Part shown: one piece after another, positions 16,700 to 25,062 of the stretch | Numbering within the stretch: position 1 is the stretch's first letter | How the letters are laid out: each line of letters starts with the position of its first letter | Assembly (NCBI RefSeq): GCF_900108505.1 | Contig: NZ_FNWU01000001.1 | Location: 946,725-1,010,724, forward strand | Direction: 5' to 3' | Length of the DNA stretch: 64,000 nucleotides | Source: Halopenitus malekzadehii | GTDB lineage: Archaea > Halobacteriota > Halobacteria > Halobacteriales > Haloferacaceae | Program-made: the position numbers and the translations under genes | Notes under the pieces: model-generated | The model's database searches: none | Told to the model about the DNA's origin: nothing | The model's input: the letters and a program-made list of their open reading frames with translations, nothing else

Positions 16700-17485
16700 T
16701 TACTCCGAGTGAACCGGATCGGACCGTTGGATGTTGATCTCGATCCGGTTTGCGGTCTCCTTGAGCGACGGGAGCAGATCGGTGATGTAGTCGTCGTCGA
16801 ATCGGGTTTTCGGCCCGCTTGCACAGATAGCCCCCGCCACGCCCCGATCGGGGTGAGCGATGCTCGTCGCGACGGTGCGGGAGCCGAGGAACTCCTCCTC
16901 GTCGTTGAGGGCGTACCCCTGTTCGGTGATGCGTTCGAGTTCCTCGCGGAACTCGTCGCGATCGACGATCGTCTTTTCGGTGACCGGTTCGAAGGTGAGC
17001 TCCTCAAGGACGTGCTCCCGCTTCTCGTCGGGCATCGCCGCAAGCAGCACCTTCCCCGCGGAGACGGCATGGAGCGGTCGGACCGTCCCGACCGACGTCG
17101 CGGGTTCCGGAGCATCGGCGCCGCGTGTCGGATACAGGTAGTACACGCGCCCGCGCTGTTCGACCGCGAGGTAGACGAGGTCACCCGTCCGCCGTGCCAG
17201 GTCATCCGCCGGCCCCGTACCGTGACGGTAGACGGGTATCCGTTCCCGGAGTTCGGTGCCCAGGGTGAACCACTCCAAGGTGAGTCGGTACTCCCCGTCC
17301 TCCTTGTACACCAACCCGTCGGCCCGGAGCGTGTTCAGATAGGTGTGCATCGTCCCGTCGGAGACGTCGAACTCGGCCGCCAGGTCGGTCACTCTGGCGC
17401 CGTTGTGGCGCTTGAGCGATTCGACGATCTCGACGGCGTTCCGCACCGTCCGAAGGTGCCGGCCGTCGTTCGCCTCGCTTGTCAT
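16700..17485 (-). CDS. IclR-family transcriptional regulator
   Basis: A 261-residue two-domain regulator. The N-terminal winged helix covers residues 10-75 (LRTVRNAVEIVESLKRH, then VSDGTMHTYLNTLRADG). The C-terminal IclR effector domain includes RPLHAVSAGKVLLAAMPDE and the Ser/ligand-loop region HPDRGVAGAICASGP. IclR proteins sense small organic acids or amines and control nearby catabolic genes. It is divergent from the importer operon that starts at 17626 and convergent with nothing, so the 140-base gap is the likely site of control. The gap contains imperfect inverted arms ACTCTCGCAC and GTGGGAGT. Confidence 0.9.
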   Translation of the reverse strand: MTSEANDGRHLRTVRNAVEIVESLKRHNGARVTDLAAEFDVSDGTMHTYLNTLRADGLVYKEDGEYRLTLEWFTLGTELRERIPVYRHGTGPADDLARRTGDLVYLAVEQRGRVYYLYPTRGADAPEPATSVGTVRPLHAVSAGKVLLAAMPDEKREHVLEELTFEPVTEKTIVDRDEFREELERITEQGYALNDEEEFLGSRTVATSIAHPDRGVAGAICASGPKTRFDDDYITDLLPSLKETANRIEINIQRSDPVHSE

Positions 17486-17590
17486 ATACCGTCATCTCGG
17501 TCCCCCTCCTCATAAATTTTGAGATATACGAACTCTCGCACCGCTCGATCGTGGGAGTCCATCTATGGATACTGCCACTCGTTCACAACT

Positions 17591-17599
17591 GTTATATAG
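17591..17599 (+). promoter_or_regulatory. TATA element of importer operon 1
   Basis: GTTATATAG is 27-35 bases before ATG 17626. It lies in the divergent gap with the IclR gene and would be the point of regulation. Confidence 0.55.
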
Positions 17600-17625
17600 T
17601 ATGGTTGCGCTTGTCGTGACGAACC

Positions 17626-18834
17626 ATGACAAGAAAGCAGTCATCGAGTCGCGCAGATCCGACTCCGTCGAACGACAGGCGTGGATTCCTCACCAAACTC
17701 GGCGTCGTCGGGGGTCTCGGAACGGGGCTTGCCGGGTGTCTGGGAAACGGCGGCGACGGTGGAAACAGCGGTAACGGGAACGAGGGCGGATCCGGAACCG
17801 GCGGTGGCAACGGCGGCACGCAGGGCAGCACGGGTTCCGGCGACCGAACGCTCACGATCCTCGGGTACAACTTCTATTACCCCGACTCGATCGTCGAACC
17901 GTTCGAGGAGGAGCACGGCGTCGACGTCGAGGTGATCAGTCTGACGACGAACTCCGAGGCGGTCGGGCTGATGCGAACGCAGTATCAGGGCGAAGTCGAC
18001 GTGATCGGCGTGACTAACAACTGGGTCGAACCGCTGTGGAACGCCGACCTCGTCCAACCGATCCCGACCGACGACATGAGCCACTTCGGGAACCTGGTCG
18101 AACGCGCCCGGACCGCTCCGGGCTGTGTCATCGACGGGACGCAGACCGCGATCCCGTACGCGTACGGAATGACCGGGCCGATGTACCGCACCGACGTCAT
18201 CGACGAGGAGCCGGACGAGCTCACCTGGGACTACCTGTTCAACCCGGAGACGATCGAGTCGAACGACCTCGACGGCCGGACCGCGATGCGCGATTGGCCG
18301 ATCGCAGCCTTCGCCGATGCGGGATACTACCTCGGAGACGATCATCCGCATCCGCCGAGCGACCTCGAGGCCTGTCGGGACGCCCTGGAGGCGGCCTTCC
18401 CCGCCTATCGAACGCTCTGGTCGACCCAGGACCAGCATCTGAAGCTGATCGCCAACGAGGAGGTCGTCGTCCAGCACGGATGGGACCTCACCGGATTCCT
18501 GGCGATGGATCAGGGCCATCCCGTCGAGATGGCGGTTCCGCCCGGCGGAACCGACGGCTACGCGGACGCCCACCAGCTCGCCACGGACGCGCCCAATCCG
18601 GACCTCGCGGTCGAGTTCATGGACCACTACTCCTCGCCGGACGCGTCGATCCAACAGATGCGGAACGCGGGGAACCTCCCGATAAATCTCGACGCCCGCG
18701 ATCGAATGACCGAGACCGAGCGCGACCATCGGTCGGTCGTCCTCGAGAACGAGGACCGGCTCCGGATGCGCCGATACTTCGGCGACGAGGAACTCGAGAC
18801 TGCCCAGCAGATGTGGCAGGAGCTGAAGGGGTAG
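17626..18834 (+). CDS. ABC importer substrate-binding lipoprotein (polyamine/PotD type)
   Basis: A 402-residue exported binding protein. The signal has a Tat motif (NDRRGFLTKLG, residues 16-26) and a lipobox ending at Cys38 (GLAGCLGN), so it should be a membrane-anchored lipoprotein. A Gly/Asn/Ser-rich linker (about 40-72) joins the anchor to the extracytoplasmic SBP domain (LTILGYNFYYPDSIVEPFEEEHG onwards). The closest relatives by pattern are the spermidine/putrescine and iron-type family 6 binding proteins. It is the first gene of an operon with two permeases. No ATPase follows directly; the PotA-like ATPase at 25063-26094 is a likely partner. The substrate may be an amine or amino acid of the island. 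Confidence 0.88.
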   Translation: MTRKQSSSRADPTPSNDRRGFLTKLGVVGGLGTGLAGCLGNGGDGGNSGNGNEGGSGTGGGNGGTQGSTGSGDRTLTILGYNFYYPDSIVEPFEEEHGVDVEVISLTTNSEAVGLMRTQYQGEVDVIGVTNNWVEPLWNADLVQPIPTDDMSHFGNLVERARTAPGCVIDGTQTAIPYAYGMTGPMYRTDVIDEEPDELTWDYLFNPETIESNDLDGRTAMRDWPIAAFADAGYYLGDDHPHPPSDLEACRDALEAAFPAYRTLWSTQDQHLKLIANEEVVVQHGWDLTGFLAMDQGHPVEMAVPPGGTDGYADAHQLATDAPNPDLAVEFMDHYSSPDASIQQMRNAGNLPINLDARDRMTETERDHRSVVLENEDRLRMRRYFGDEELETAQQMWQELKG

Positions 18835-18868
18835 CTCGCGTGCTCGGCACCGATATTCGACAGCCCCT

Positions 18869-19747
18869 ATGAAACTCACGCGCACCCTCTCACGCGGCCG
18901 GGGACGCACCGCCGTCGATCTGCTGTTGACGGCGCCGGCGATCGCCGTCATGGTCGGTATCGGCCTGTTCTCGCTCGTGTGGGCCATCTACTTCAGCTTC
19001 TGGCCGATGCAGGGGAACCTCTGGAGTCCCGGCTTCTCGCTCGAGCACTACCGGGTTCTGTTCGATTCGACGCGGACGATCGTCATCTTCGCCGAGACGC
19101 TCGCGAAGGTCCTCACCATCGCGGTCGTCACGACGGCGATGGCGTTCCCCGTGGCGTGGTACGGCGGCCAGACGCTCGACGGGCGGGCGGGGACGCTGTT
19201 CATTCTCGTCGCCATCGCCCCGTTCTGGACGAACTACATCGTCCGGACCTGGGCGTGGATGCTGATGTTGGGCGATCGGGGGTTCATCAACGAGGTGTTG
19301 ACCGGGATCGGCGCGGTCGCGGAGCCGATCAGCCTGCTGTACACCGAGTTCGCGGTGATCGCCACGATGGTGTACATCTATCTCCCGTACTCGCTGTTCG
19401 CGATGTACGGGTCGGTGGACGCGATCCCGGGATCCCAGATCGAGGCGGCCTACGACCTCGGGTCGAACCGGTTCGAGGTCCTTCGATACGTGATCCTGCC
19501 GCTCGCGATGCCGGGGATCGTCCTGTCGTTCGTCTTCATCTTCGGGCGCGCGATCGGCGCGTACGTGACTCCCGAACTCGTCGGATCCCCCCGGACGTTG
19601 TGGTACGGGAACGTCCTCGTCAACCAGTTCAAGGACAGCTTCAACTGGCCGCTCGGGGCGGCATATAGCGTCGTCCTGTTCGGGTTCGTCCTCGTGGTGC
19701 TGGCGGGGCTCTCGCGATGGCTCACTCTCCGGAAGGTGATGACCTGA
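18869..19747 (+). CDS. ABC importer permease (PotB type)
   Basis: A 292-residue inner-membrane permease with about six membrane segments. It carries the conserved EAA loop (GSQIEAAYDLGSNRFEVLRY, then ILPLAMPG) that docks on the ATPase, and the family segment PFWTNYIVRTWAWM. The gene starts 34 bases after the binding protein and its stop codon overlaps the next start (TGATG), so the three genes form one translationally linked operon. Confidence 0.92.
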   Translation: MKLTRTLSRGRGRTAVDLLLTAPAIAVMVGIGLFSLVWAIYFSFWPMQGNLWSPGFSLEHYRVLFDSTRTIVIFAETLAKVLTIAVVTTAMAFPVAWYGGQTLDGRAGTLFILVAIAPFWTNYIVRTWAWMLMLGDRGFINEVLTGIGAVAEPISLLYTEFAVIATMVYIYLPYSLFAMYGSVDAIPGSQIEAAYDLGSNRFEVLRYVILPLAMPGIVLSFVFIFGRAIGAYVTPELVGSPRTLWYGNVLVNQFKDSFNWPLGAAYSVVLFGFVLVVLAGLSRWLTLRKVMT

Positions 19748-20586
19748 TGGCGGGCAAGTCGGCACTCGGAACGCTCGGCGACCGCGTCGACGCCCGGCTG
19801 CCGTCCGATCTCGACGCCACGCGCTGGCTCGCCGGGTTCACGATCGTCTTCCTCTATTTCCCGTTGGCGCTCGTGATCGTGATGTCGTTCAACGCAAACG
19901 ATCTCGGATTCTTCCCGTTGACCGGCTTCACTCTCGAATGGTATCGGCAGTTGGCGGCCGACGCCGAGTTCTGGACCGCGCTGTGGTTATCGGTCCGACT
20001 GATGGTCGCCAGCGCGGTCGTCGCGACGCTGTTGGCCCTGCCAGCGGCGTACGGGTTCGCGCGACTGGAGGCTGACGGCGCCGGGGAGTGGATCAAGGGA
20101 CTCCTCGGATCGATCCTCCTGCCGATGTTCATCCCGGTCATCTTCATCGGGATCGCGTTGCTGTTGTACCTCTCGGCGATCGGGCTCGACTTCGGGTTCC
20201 TCTCCGTGCTGCTGGGCCACGTGATCTACGTGTTCCCCTACACGTTCCTGATCATCTACGCCGCCGTCCGCTCGTTCCCGCCGGCGATCACGGAGGCGAG
20301 CCGTGACCTCGGCGCGAGCCGGGGCGAGACGTTCGCGCTGGTCGTGCTCCCGCAGATCTTCCCGTCCGTGATCTCCGGGTTCGTCTTCGCGATGCTGCTG
20401 TCGCTCAACGAGTTCATCATCACGTTCATGGTGAGCGGTCCGGACACGTTCACGATGCCGCTTTTGATCTTCGATCGCCTCCGTCGCCACCTGACGCCGG
20501 AGATGAACGCCATCGGCGCGATGCTGTTGCTGTCCGGAATCCTCGTGGCAGTGTTCGCGGCCCGGTTCGATCCCCGTATCGACTGA
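19747..20586 (+). CDS. ABC importer permease (PotC type)
   Basis: A 279-residue permease. ATG 19747 shares its A with the previous stop codon (TGATG), which decides the start over an in-frame ATG 10 codons upstream. Six membrane segments and the EAA loop (ITEASRDLGASRGETFALVV) are present. With the preceding permease it forms the channel of importer 1. After it come a 19-bp tandem repeat and then a new promoter. Confidence 0.92.
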   Translation: MAGKSALGTLGDRVDARLPSDLDATRWLAGFTIVFLYFPLALVIVMSFNANDLGFFPLTGFTLEWYRQLAADAEFWTALWLSVRLMVASAVVATLLALPAAYGFARLEADGAGEWIKGLLGSILLPMFIPVIFIGIALLLYLSAIGLDFGFLSVLLGHVIYVFPYTFLIIYAAVRSFPPAITEASRDLGASRGETFALVVLPQIFPSVISGFVFAMLLSLNEFIITFMVSGPDTFTMPLLIFDRLRRHLTPEMNAIGAMLLLSGILVAVFAARFDPRID

Positions 20587-20630
20587 TCGAACCGGCCGCG
20601 ACCGCCGCGAGACGTGAACTCGGTCGCCGT

Positions 20631-20706
20631 GTCCGAATCTGACCGCAACGTCCGAATCCGACCGCGACGTTCGAATCCGACCGCGGTGTCTGATTCCGGA
20701 TCGACA
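20631..20706. repeat. 19-bp tandem repeat after importer operon 1
   Basis: Three 19-bp units at 20631, 20650 and 20669 with consensus GTCCGAATCCGACCGCGAC, plus a degenerate fourth. They lie just after the permease stop and before the next promoter. Confidence 0.8.
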
Positions 20707-20730
20707 ACGCGCGCCGTGTGGTAACGTGAG

Positions 20731-20738
20731 TTTTATAT
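20731..20738 (+). promoter_or_regulatory. TATA element of the leader-ORF/glycosyltransferase operon
   Basis: TTTTATAT is 25-32 bases before ATG 20763, placing transcription start right at the short leader reading frame and not at the glycosyltransferase start. Confidence 0.55.
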
Positions 20739-20762
20739 CCTGTCGGTCTGTTCTCTCGAACC

Positions 20763-20843
20763 ATGGGCGTTAGCAACACGCACCGAGATAGAGTCGCGAG
20801 ACGCGTGGCCAATCCCGAATCGACCGCCGGAGGTGACCGATGA
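20763..20843 (+). CDS. 26-residue leader reading frame coupled to the glycosyltransferase
   Basis: ATG 20763 opens a 26-codon frame (MGVSNTHRDRVARRV, then ANPESTAGGDR) that ends at TGA 20841-20843, overlapping the downstream ATG 20840 as ATGA. A TATA element 25-32 bases upstream would make this the leaderless first cistron. The same region carries a strong Shine-Dalgarno-like GGAGGTGA (20828-20835) just before the glycosyltransferase start. The peptide has no recognised family; its likely role is to bring ribosomes to the downstream gene or to control it. Confidence 0.45.
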   Translation: MGVSNTHRDRVARRVANPESTAGGDR

Positions 20844-22126
20844 GCGACGGCGCCACGATCGCCTTCTTCCCGGAGGCGGCGTATGGCCCGGCGCTCAATT
20901 CGGTCGGGATCGCACAGGTGTGCCGCGATCGCGGCCACGAGCCGGTGTTCATCTGTGACCCGAGTATGGAGGGCGTCTTCGAGGACTACGGCTTCGAGGA
21001 GCACTACGTGCCGATGTCGGATCCCGACGCCGACGCGGGGTGGGAGGAGTTCATCAACACCCACATCCCGAACTTCGACAAGGATCCGATCGATCAGCTC
21101 GACAACTACGTCGAGGAGACCTACGATGCGATCGTGGCCTCCGCGGAGTGGGCCGAGACGGAGCTCCCCGAGGTCCTCGACGAGATCGATCCCGACCTGA
21201 TCGTCGTCGATAACGTGATCCTGTACCCGTCGACCAAACAGTACGGCGTCCCGTGGGTCCGGATCACCTCGTGTTCGGAAAACGAGATCCCGGATCCGAA
21301 CATCCCGCCGCACCTGTCCGGCGCCCGCGCGGATGACGTCGAGCACTACCACGAGTTCCAAGGGCGCTACGAGGACGTCATCGAGGACGTCCACGAGCGG
21401 TTCAACGACTTCCTCGAGGAGCACGGCGAGGACCCCTACCCGCGGGGCCTGTTCTACGAGACGTCGCCGTACCTGAACCTCCTCAAGTACCCCGAGCGGC
21501 TCCGATGGGACCGGTGGAACGAGCTCGACCCGGACCGGTTCCAGTACCTCAACGGCTGTATCCGCGAGGAGAACGAGTCCTACGAGGTCCCCGATCTGGA
21601 CGCCGCGGACGACGCGCCCCTGCTGTACCTGAGCTTCGGGAGCCTCGGCGCCGGCGACACGGACCTGATGAAGCGGCTGATCGAGTTCCTCGGGACGCAG
21701 GAGTACCGCTGTCTCGTCAACGTCGGCGACTACGAGGACGCCTACAACGACTTCGAGGTCCCCGGCAACGTGGCGATCGAGAGCTGGTTCCCCCAACAGA
21801 CCGTCATCGATCGTGCGGACGTCGTCATCCACCACGGCGGCAACAACACGTTCAACGAGTGTCTCTACTACGGAACGCCGGCGATCGTGATGCCGTACGT
21901 CTGGGACGGCCACGACAACGCGACGCGCGTCGACGAGACCGACCACGGGATCAAGCTGCACCGGTCGAACTGGACCGACGACGAGCTCGCCGGAGCGATC
22001 GAGACGTGTCTCACCGACGAGACGATCCGGGAGAACGTCGACCGCACCGCCGAGGACATGCAGTCCAGCGACGGCCGGAAGAAGGCGGCAACGCTGCTCG
22101 AGGACGTTCTGGAGACCCATGGCTGA
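20840..22126 (+). CDS. UGT-like glycosyltransferase (GT1 family)
   Basis: A 428-residue GT-B-fold protein. The C-terminal half carries the UGT/MGT donor-binding signature: SFGSLGAGD near residue 270, then VVIHHGGNNTFNECLYYG (about 327-344) and PAIVMPYVWDGHDNATRV. Family members transfer sugars from UDP-sugars to small lipophilic or polyketide acceptors. A Shine-Dalgarno-like GGAGGTGA lies 5 bases before the start. The next gene (cupin) overlaps its end by 8 bases and the aldehyde dehydrogenase overlaps that by 4, so all three are one operon. What a GT1 enzyme does with an aldehyde dehydrogenase and an amine importer is unclear. Confidence 0.82.
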   Translation: MSDGATIAFFPEAAYGPALNSVGIAQVCRDRGHEPVFICDPSMEGVFEDYGFEEHYVPMSDPDADAGWEEFINTHIPNFDKDPIDQLDNYVEETYDAIVASAEWAETELPEVLDEIDPDLIVVDNVILYPSTKQYGVPWVRITSCSENEIPDPNIPPHLSGARADDVEHYHEFQGRYEDVIEDVHERFNDFLEEHGEDPYPRGLFYETSPYLNLLKYPERLRWDRWNELDPDRFQYLNGCIREENESYEVPDLDAADDAPLLYLSFGSLGAGDTDLMKRLIEFLGTQEYRCLVNVGDYEDAYNDFEVPGNVAIESWFPQQTVIDRADVVIHHGGNNTFNECLYYGTPAIVMPYVWDGHDNATRVDETDHGIKLHRSNWTDDELAGAIETCLTDETIRENVDRTAEDMQSSDGRKKAATLLEDVLETHG

Positions 22127-22508
22127 CGACGGAGTGTCGGCGGCTGACGGCGAGGCGCCCTCGGCGAGCGTTCTCCAGGACCCGGCCGCCCTCGCGGACG
22201 CGGACCTCGATGACTGGGGCGTCGTCGACGAGCCGATCGAGGGCGAGTCGCGCACCGCCGGAACGGTCATCCACAAGGGCCCCGACGGTCGCTCCGAGTG
22301 CGGCGTGTGGACGTGTACTCCGGGCACGTGGAAGTGTGCGGTCGACCGCGACGAGTTCTGTTACTTCCTCGAGGGCCGTGCGACCTACACCCACGAGGAC
22401 GGCACCGTGATCGGGATCGAACCCGGGACTACGGTTCTGTTTCCGGCCGGCTGGACGGGGACGTGTCGCGTCGAGGAGACCGTTCGGAAGGTGTACATGA
22501 TCCGATGA
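22119..22508 (+). CDS. Cupin-domain protein (Cupin_3 type)
   Basis: A 129-residue single-domain beta-barrel. The cupin core lies at about residues 60-129 (CGVWTCTPGTWKCAVDRDEF, YFLEGRATYTHEDGTVI, GIEPGTTVLFPAGWTG). Members of this Cupin_3 group often sit beside amine oxidases and aldehyde dehydrogenases in polyamine catabolic loci, with unknown or regulatory roles. It overlaps the glycosyltransferase by 8 bases and the aldehyde dehydrogenase by 4 (ATGA), so translation is coupled. The usual cupin metal histidines are mostly replaced (Asp/Glu/Tyr in their place), so metal binding is uncertain. Confidence 0.8.
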   Translation: MADDGVSAADGEAPSASVLQDPAALADADLDDWGVVDEPIEGESRTAGTVIHKGPDGRSECGVWTCTPGTWKCAVDRDEFCYFLEGRATYTHEDGTVIGIEPGTTVLFPAGWTGTCRVEETVRKVYMIR

Positions 22509-24016
22509 CCGGGTTCGACCCCTTCGGACGACAGGTCTTCCGCGGGAACGAGTATCGGGAAAGCCGGTCCGAGGAAACGATGGCGGTGATCGACCCCGCC
22601 ACCGAGGAACCGGTCGGGGAGATCGCAGTCTGTGACCCGGCGGAAGCCGAGTCGGTGGTCGATGACGCCGTCCGTGCGCAGGCCGAGTGGGGACGGACGG
22701 ACGCCGCGACCCGGGCAGCCGCGCTCCACGAGGTCGCCGACGCGATCGAGTCGGCGGACGTCGAGGCCGACGCGACGCTGATGACGCGGGAACACGGGAA
22801 GCCGTATCCGGAGTCGGAGGGCGAGATCGACAACGTCGCGCACGTCTTCCGGTATTACGCCGAGTTGGCCCGCGACGAGGCGGGATCGATCCCCGGACCC
22901 AATCAGCCGGAGTCGTTCCAGTTCCACCGGTATTTCCCCTACGGCGTGACCGTCCACATCGTCCCGTCGAACTTCCCGGTCCTCCTGACCGCCTGGACCG
23001 TCGCCGCGTCGCTGGCCGCCGGCAACGCCGTCGTGGTCAAACCGTCCGAGCAAACGCCGCTGTCGACGCTACGGTTCATACGTCACTTCCGGAGCCTCCC
23101 CGAGGGACTGGTCTCGTGTGTCACCGGCGACGGCGAGACCGCCCAGGCGCTGATACGCTCCGACGACACCGACGCGATCGCCTTCACCGGCGGCGTCGAG
23201 ACCGGCCGTGCGGTGAACACCGCGGCCGCCGAGGGACTCAAGCCGAGCGTCATCGAGGCCGGCGGGAACGACCCGATGCTCGTCTCGAAACACGCCCCGA
23301 TGGCGGTCGCGATCGCCGGATCCGCCACGGCGGCGTTCCACCTCTCGGGACAGGTCTGCACCTCCTCCGAGCGCTTCTTCGTCCACGAAGACGTTCACGA
23401 CGAGTTCGTCGACGGCCTCGTCGAGATGGCGCGCGATCTCCGGATCGGCAACGGCCTGGAGGACGCCGAGATCGGCCCGCTCGTCAGCGAGCACGCCCGT
23501 GACGAGGTCGACCGGCAGGTCCAGGAGGCGGTCGACGCCGGCGCCACGATCGAACACGGCGGTCGCGTCCCGCCGGACCAGGAGGTCGGTTGGTTCTACG
23601 AGCCGACCGTGCTGACCGACGTGACGCCGGAGATGGCGGTGATGCGTGAGGAGACCTTCGGCCCCGTGGCGCCGATCTGTTCGGTCTCGTCCTTCGAGGA
23701 GGCGATCGAACGCGCCAACGACACCGAATACGGCCTCGGCGCCTCGGTGTTCACGACCGACCTCGAGGAGGCGATGCGCTCCTACGAGGAACTCGAGGCG
23801 GGGATGGTCTGGGTCAACAACCCGATGATCGACAACGACGCGATCCCCTTCGGCGGCTGGAAACACTCCGGGATCGGCCGGGAGCTGGGCCGCGAGGGCC
23901 TGAACGCCTTCCGGCGGACGAAGATGGGGGTCATCGACTGGAACCCGACCGTCCAGGAGTGGTGGTACCCCTACCCCGACGACTGGTTCTACAGTCACGG
24001 CGCCGAGCGCTTTTAA
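22505..24016 (+). CDS. NAD(P)-dependent aldehyde dehydrogenase, candidate alpha-ketoglutarate semialdehyde or gamma-aminobutyraldehyde dehydrogenase
   Basis: A 503-residue ALDH. Catalytic residues are visible: N155 (VPSNFPV), general base E251 (VIEAGGND) and nucleophile C285 (SGQVCTSSER). The cofactor-binding segment VVVKPSEQTPLS and the oligomerisation C-terminus are present. ATG 22505 overlaps the cupin stop (ATGA). The family oxidises aldehydes to acids. In context it could finish hydroxyproline breakdown (alpha-ketoglutarate semialdehyde to alpha-ketoglutarate) or act as the PuuC step on gamma-glutamyl-aminobutyraldehyde. It is the only ALDH in the island, so it may serve both. Confidence 0.9.
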   Translation: MTGFDPFGRQVFRGNEYRESRSEETMAVIDPATEEPVGEIAVCDPAEAESVVDDAVRAQAEWGRTDAATRAAALHEVADAIESADVEADATLMTREHGKPYPESEGEIDNVAHVFRYYAELARDEAGSIPGPNQPESFQFHRYFPYGVTVHIVPSNFPVLLTAWTVAASLAAGNAVVVKPSEQTPLSTLRFIRHFRSLPEGLVSCVTGDGETAQALIRSDDTDAIAFTGGVETGRAVNTAAAEGLKPSVIEAGGNDPMLVSKHAPMAVAIAGSATAAFHLSGQVCTSSERFFVHEDVHDEFVDGLVEMARDLRIGNGLEDAEIGPLVSEHARDEVDRQVQEAVDAGATIEHGGRVPPDQEVGWFYEPTVLTDVTPEMAVMREETFGPVAPICSVSSFEEAIERANDTEYGLGASVFTTDLEEAMRSYEELEAGMVWVNNPMIDNDAIPFGGWKHSGIGRELGREGLNAFRRTKMGVIDWNPTVQEWWYPYPDDWFYSHGAERF

Positions 24017-24093
24017 GCGTGAACGCGCGTCGGGGTGACGTCTCCCGAGGCGAGGGTCCGAACGGGGATCGATGCCTCCGGACCGGCTCACGC

Positions 24094-25056
24094 TTACGCC
24101 CGCACGTCGTCGGGCAACGCGAGCACGAGCGCCCCCTCGAGCACCGCCGCGTCGCCCCGGTCGCTGACGGTGACCTCGGGCGTGTCGACGACGAGTTTCG
24201 GCGGGAGTCGGTCCCGGATCGGATCGACGATCGTGTCCGGGTTGTTGGTCACGACCGCGCCGCTCAGCGTCACGACGTCTGGCGCGTACGCGTGCACCAC
24301 GTTCGCGACGCCGAGCACGTTCAGCGCCGTCACGCGGTCGATCACGTGGTCCGCGAACGCGTCCCGGCCCGCGTACGCGAAGACGTCCGCGGCGGTGAAC
24401 GACTCGTCGTCGATCGGCAGCGCCGTGTCGGACGTCCCCTCCTCGAAGAGACGTCTCGCGAACCGCGGAATGTTGTTCCCCGAACAGTACGCCTCCCAGT
24501 GACCCGGCTGCCCGCAGCCACAGGTCATCGTTCCGTCCGCGTCGATCGTCTGATGGCCCACCTCGCCCGCGTTCGAGTTCCGGCCCCGCAGGAGGTCACC
24601 GTCCGCGATGACGCCCGCGCCGATCCCCGAGGAGATGGTGAGATACACGAGGTCGTCGACTGCCGGATGCGCGTGGAACCGGTCGCCGATCGCGCCCGCC
24701 TGCGTGTCCCCGCGAAGGGTCACCGACTCGGGGTCGAGATCCAACAGGGTCGCGACGGGCTCGACCAGGCGGATACCGTCGATATCGTCTCCGAGGTTCG
24801 ACGGGACCGTCACCGTCCCTGCGTCGACGTCGAGCCGCCCCATCGAGGCGAGCCCGGCACCCGCGACCGCAGCCGGATCGACGGCCGCCTCCGCACACGC
24901 CGCCCGGACGACTTCGCGAACGGCTTCGGTGACGGCCTCTCCGGTCGGTCCGTCCGGCGTCGGTTCGCGTGCGCTCGCCGAGATCGTCGCCGTCTCGTCC
25001 CCGACGGCCGCCCGGACGTTGCTCGCGCCGAGATCGACGCCCACGTAGTGTGGCAT
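24094..25056 (-). CDS. ROK-family sugar kinase
   Basis: A 320-residue ASKHA-fold kinase. It has an N-terminal phosphate-binding loop (VGVDLGASNVRAAVGD), ISSGIGAGVIADGDLLRG, the ROK signature GEVGHQTID and a zinc cluster CGCGQPGHWEAYCSG, in which histidine replaces one cysteine as in other archaeal members. Family members are glucokinases, fructokinases and N-acylhexosamine kinases. It lies 6 bases after an ABC ATPase, and the phosphohexomutase follows upstream on the same strand, suggesting sugar uptake and phosphorylation as an alternative job for that ATPase. Confidence 0.88.
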   Translation of the reverse strand: MPHYVGVDLGASNVRAAVGDETATISASAREPTPDGPTGEAVTEAVREVVRAACAEAAVDPAAVAGAGLASMGRLDVDAGTVTVPSNLGDDIDGIRLVEPVATLLDLDPESVTLRGDTQAGAIGDRFHAHPAVDDLVYLTISSGIGAGVIADGDLLRGRNSNAGEVGHQTIDADGTMTCGCGQPGHWEAYCSGNNIPRFARRLFEEGTSDTALPIDDESFTAADVFAYAGRDAFADHVIDRVTALNVLGVANVVHAYAPDVVTLSGAVVTNNPDTIVDPIRDRLPPKLVVDTPEVTVSDRGDAAVLEGALVLALPDDVRA

Positions 25057-25062
25057 CGACGG

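Noticed and set aside
20450-22327. 625-residue minus-strand reading frame
   Set aside because: It lies antisense to the glycosyltransferase and permease, shows no family motifs and arises from GC-rich codon bias.
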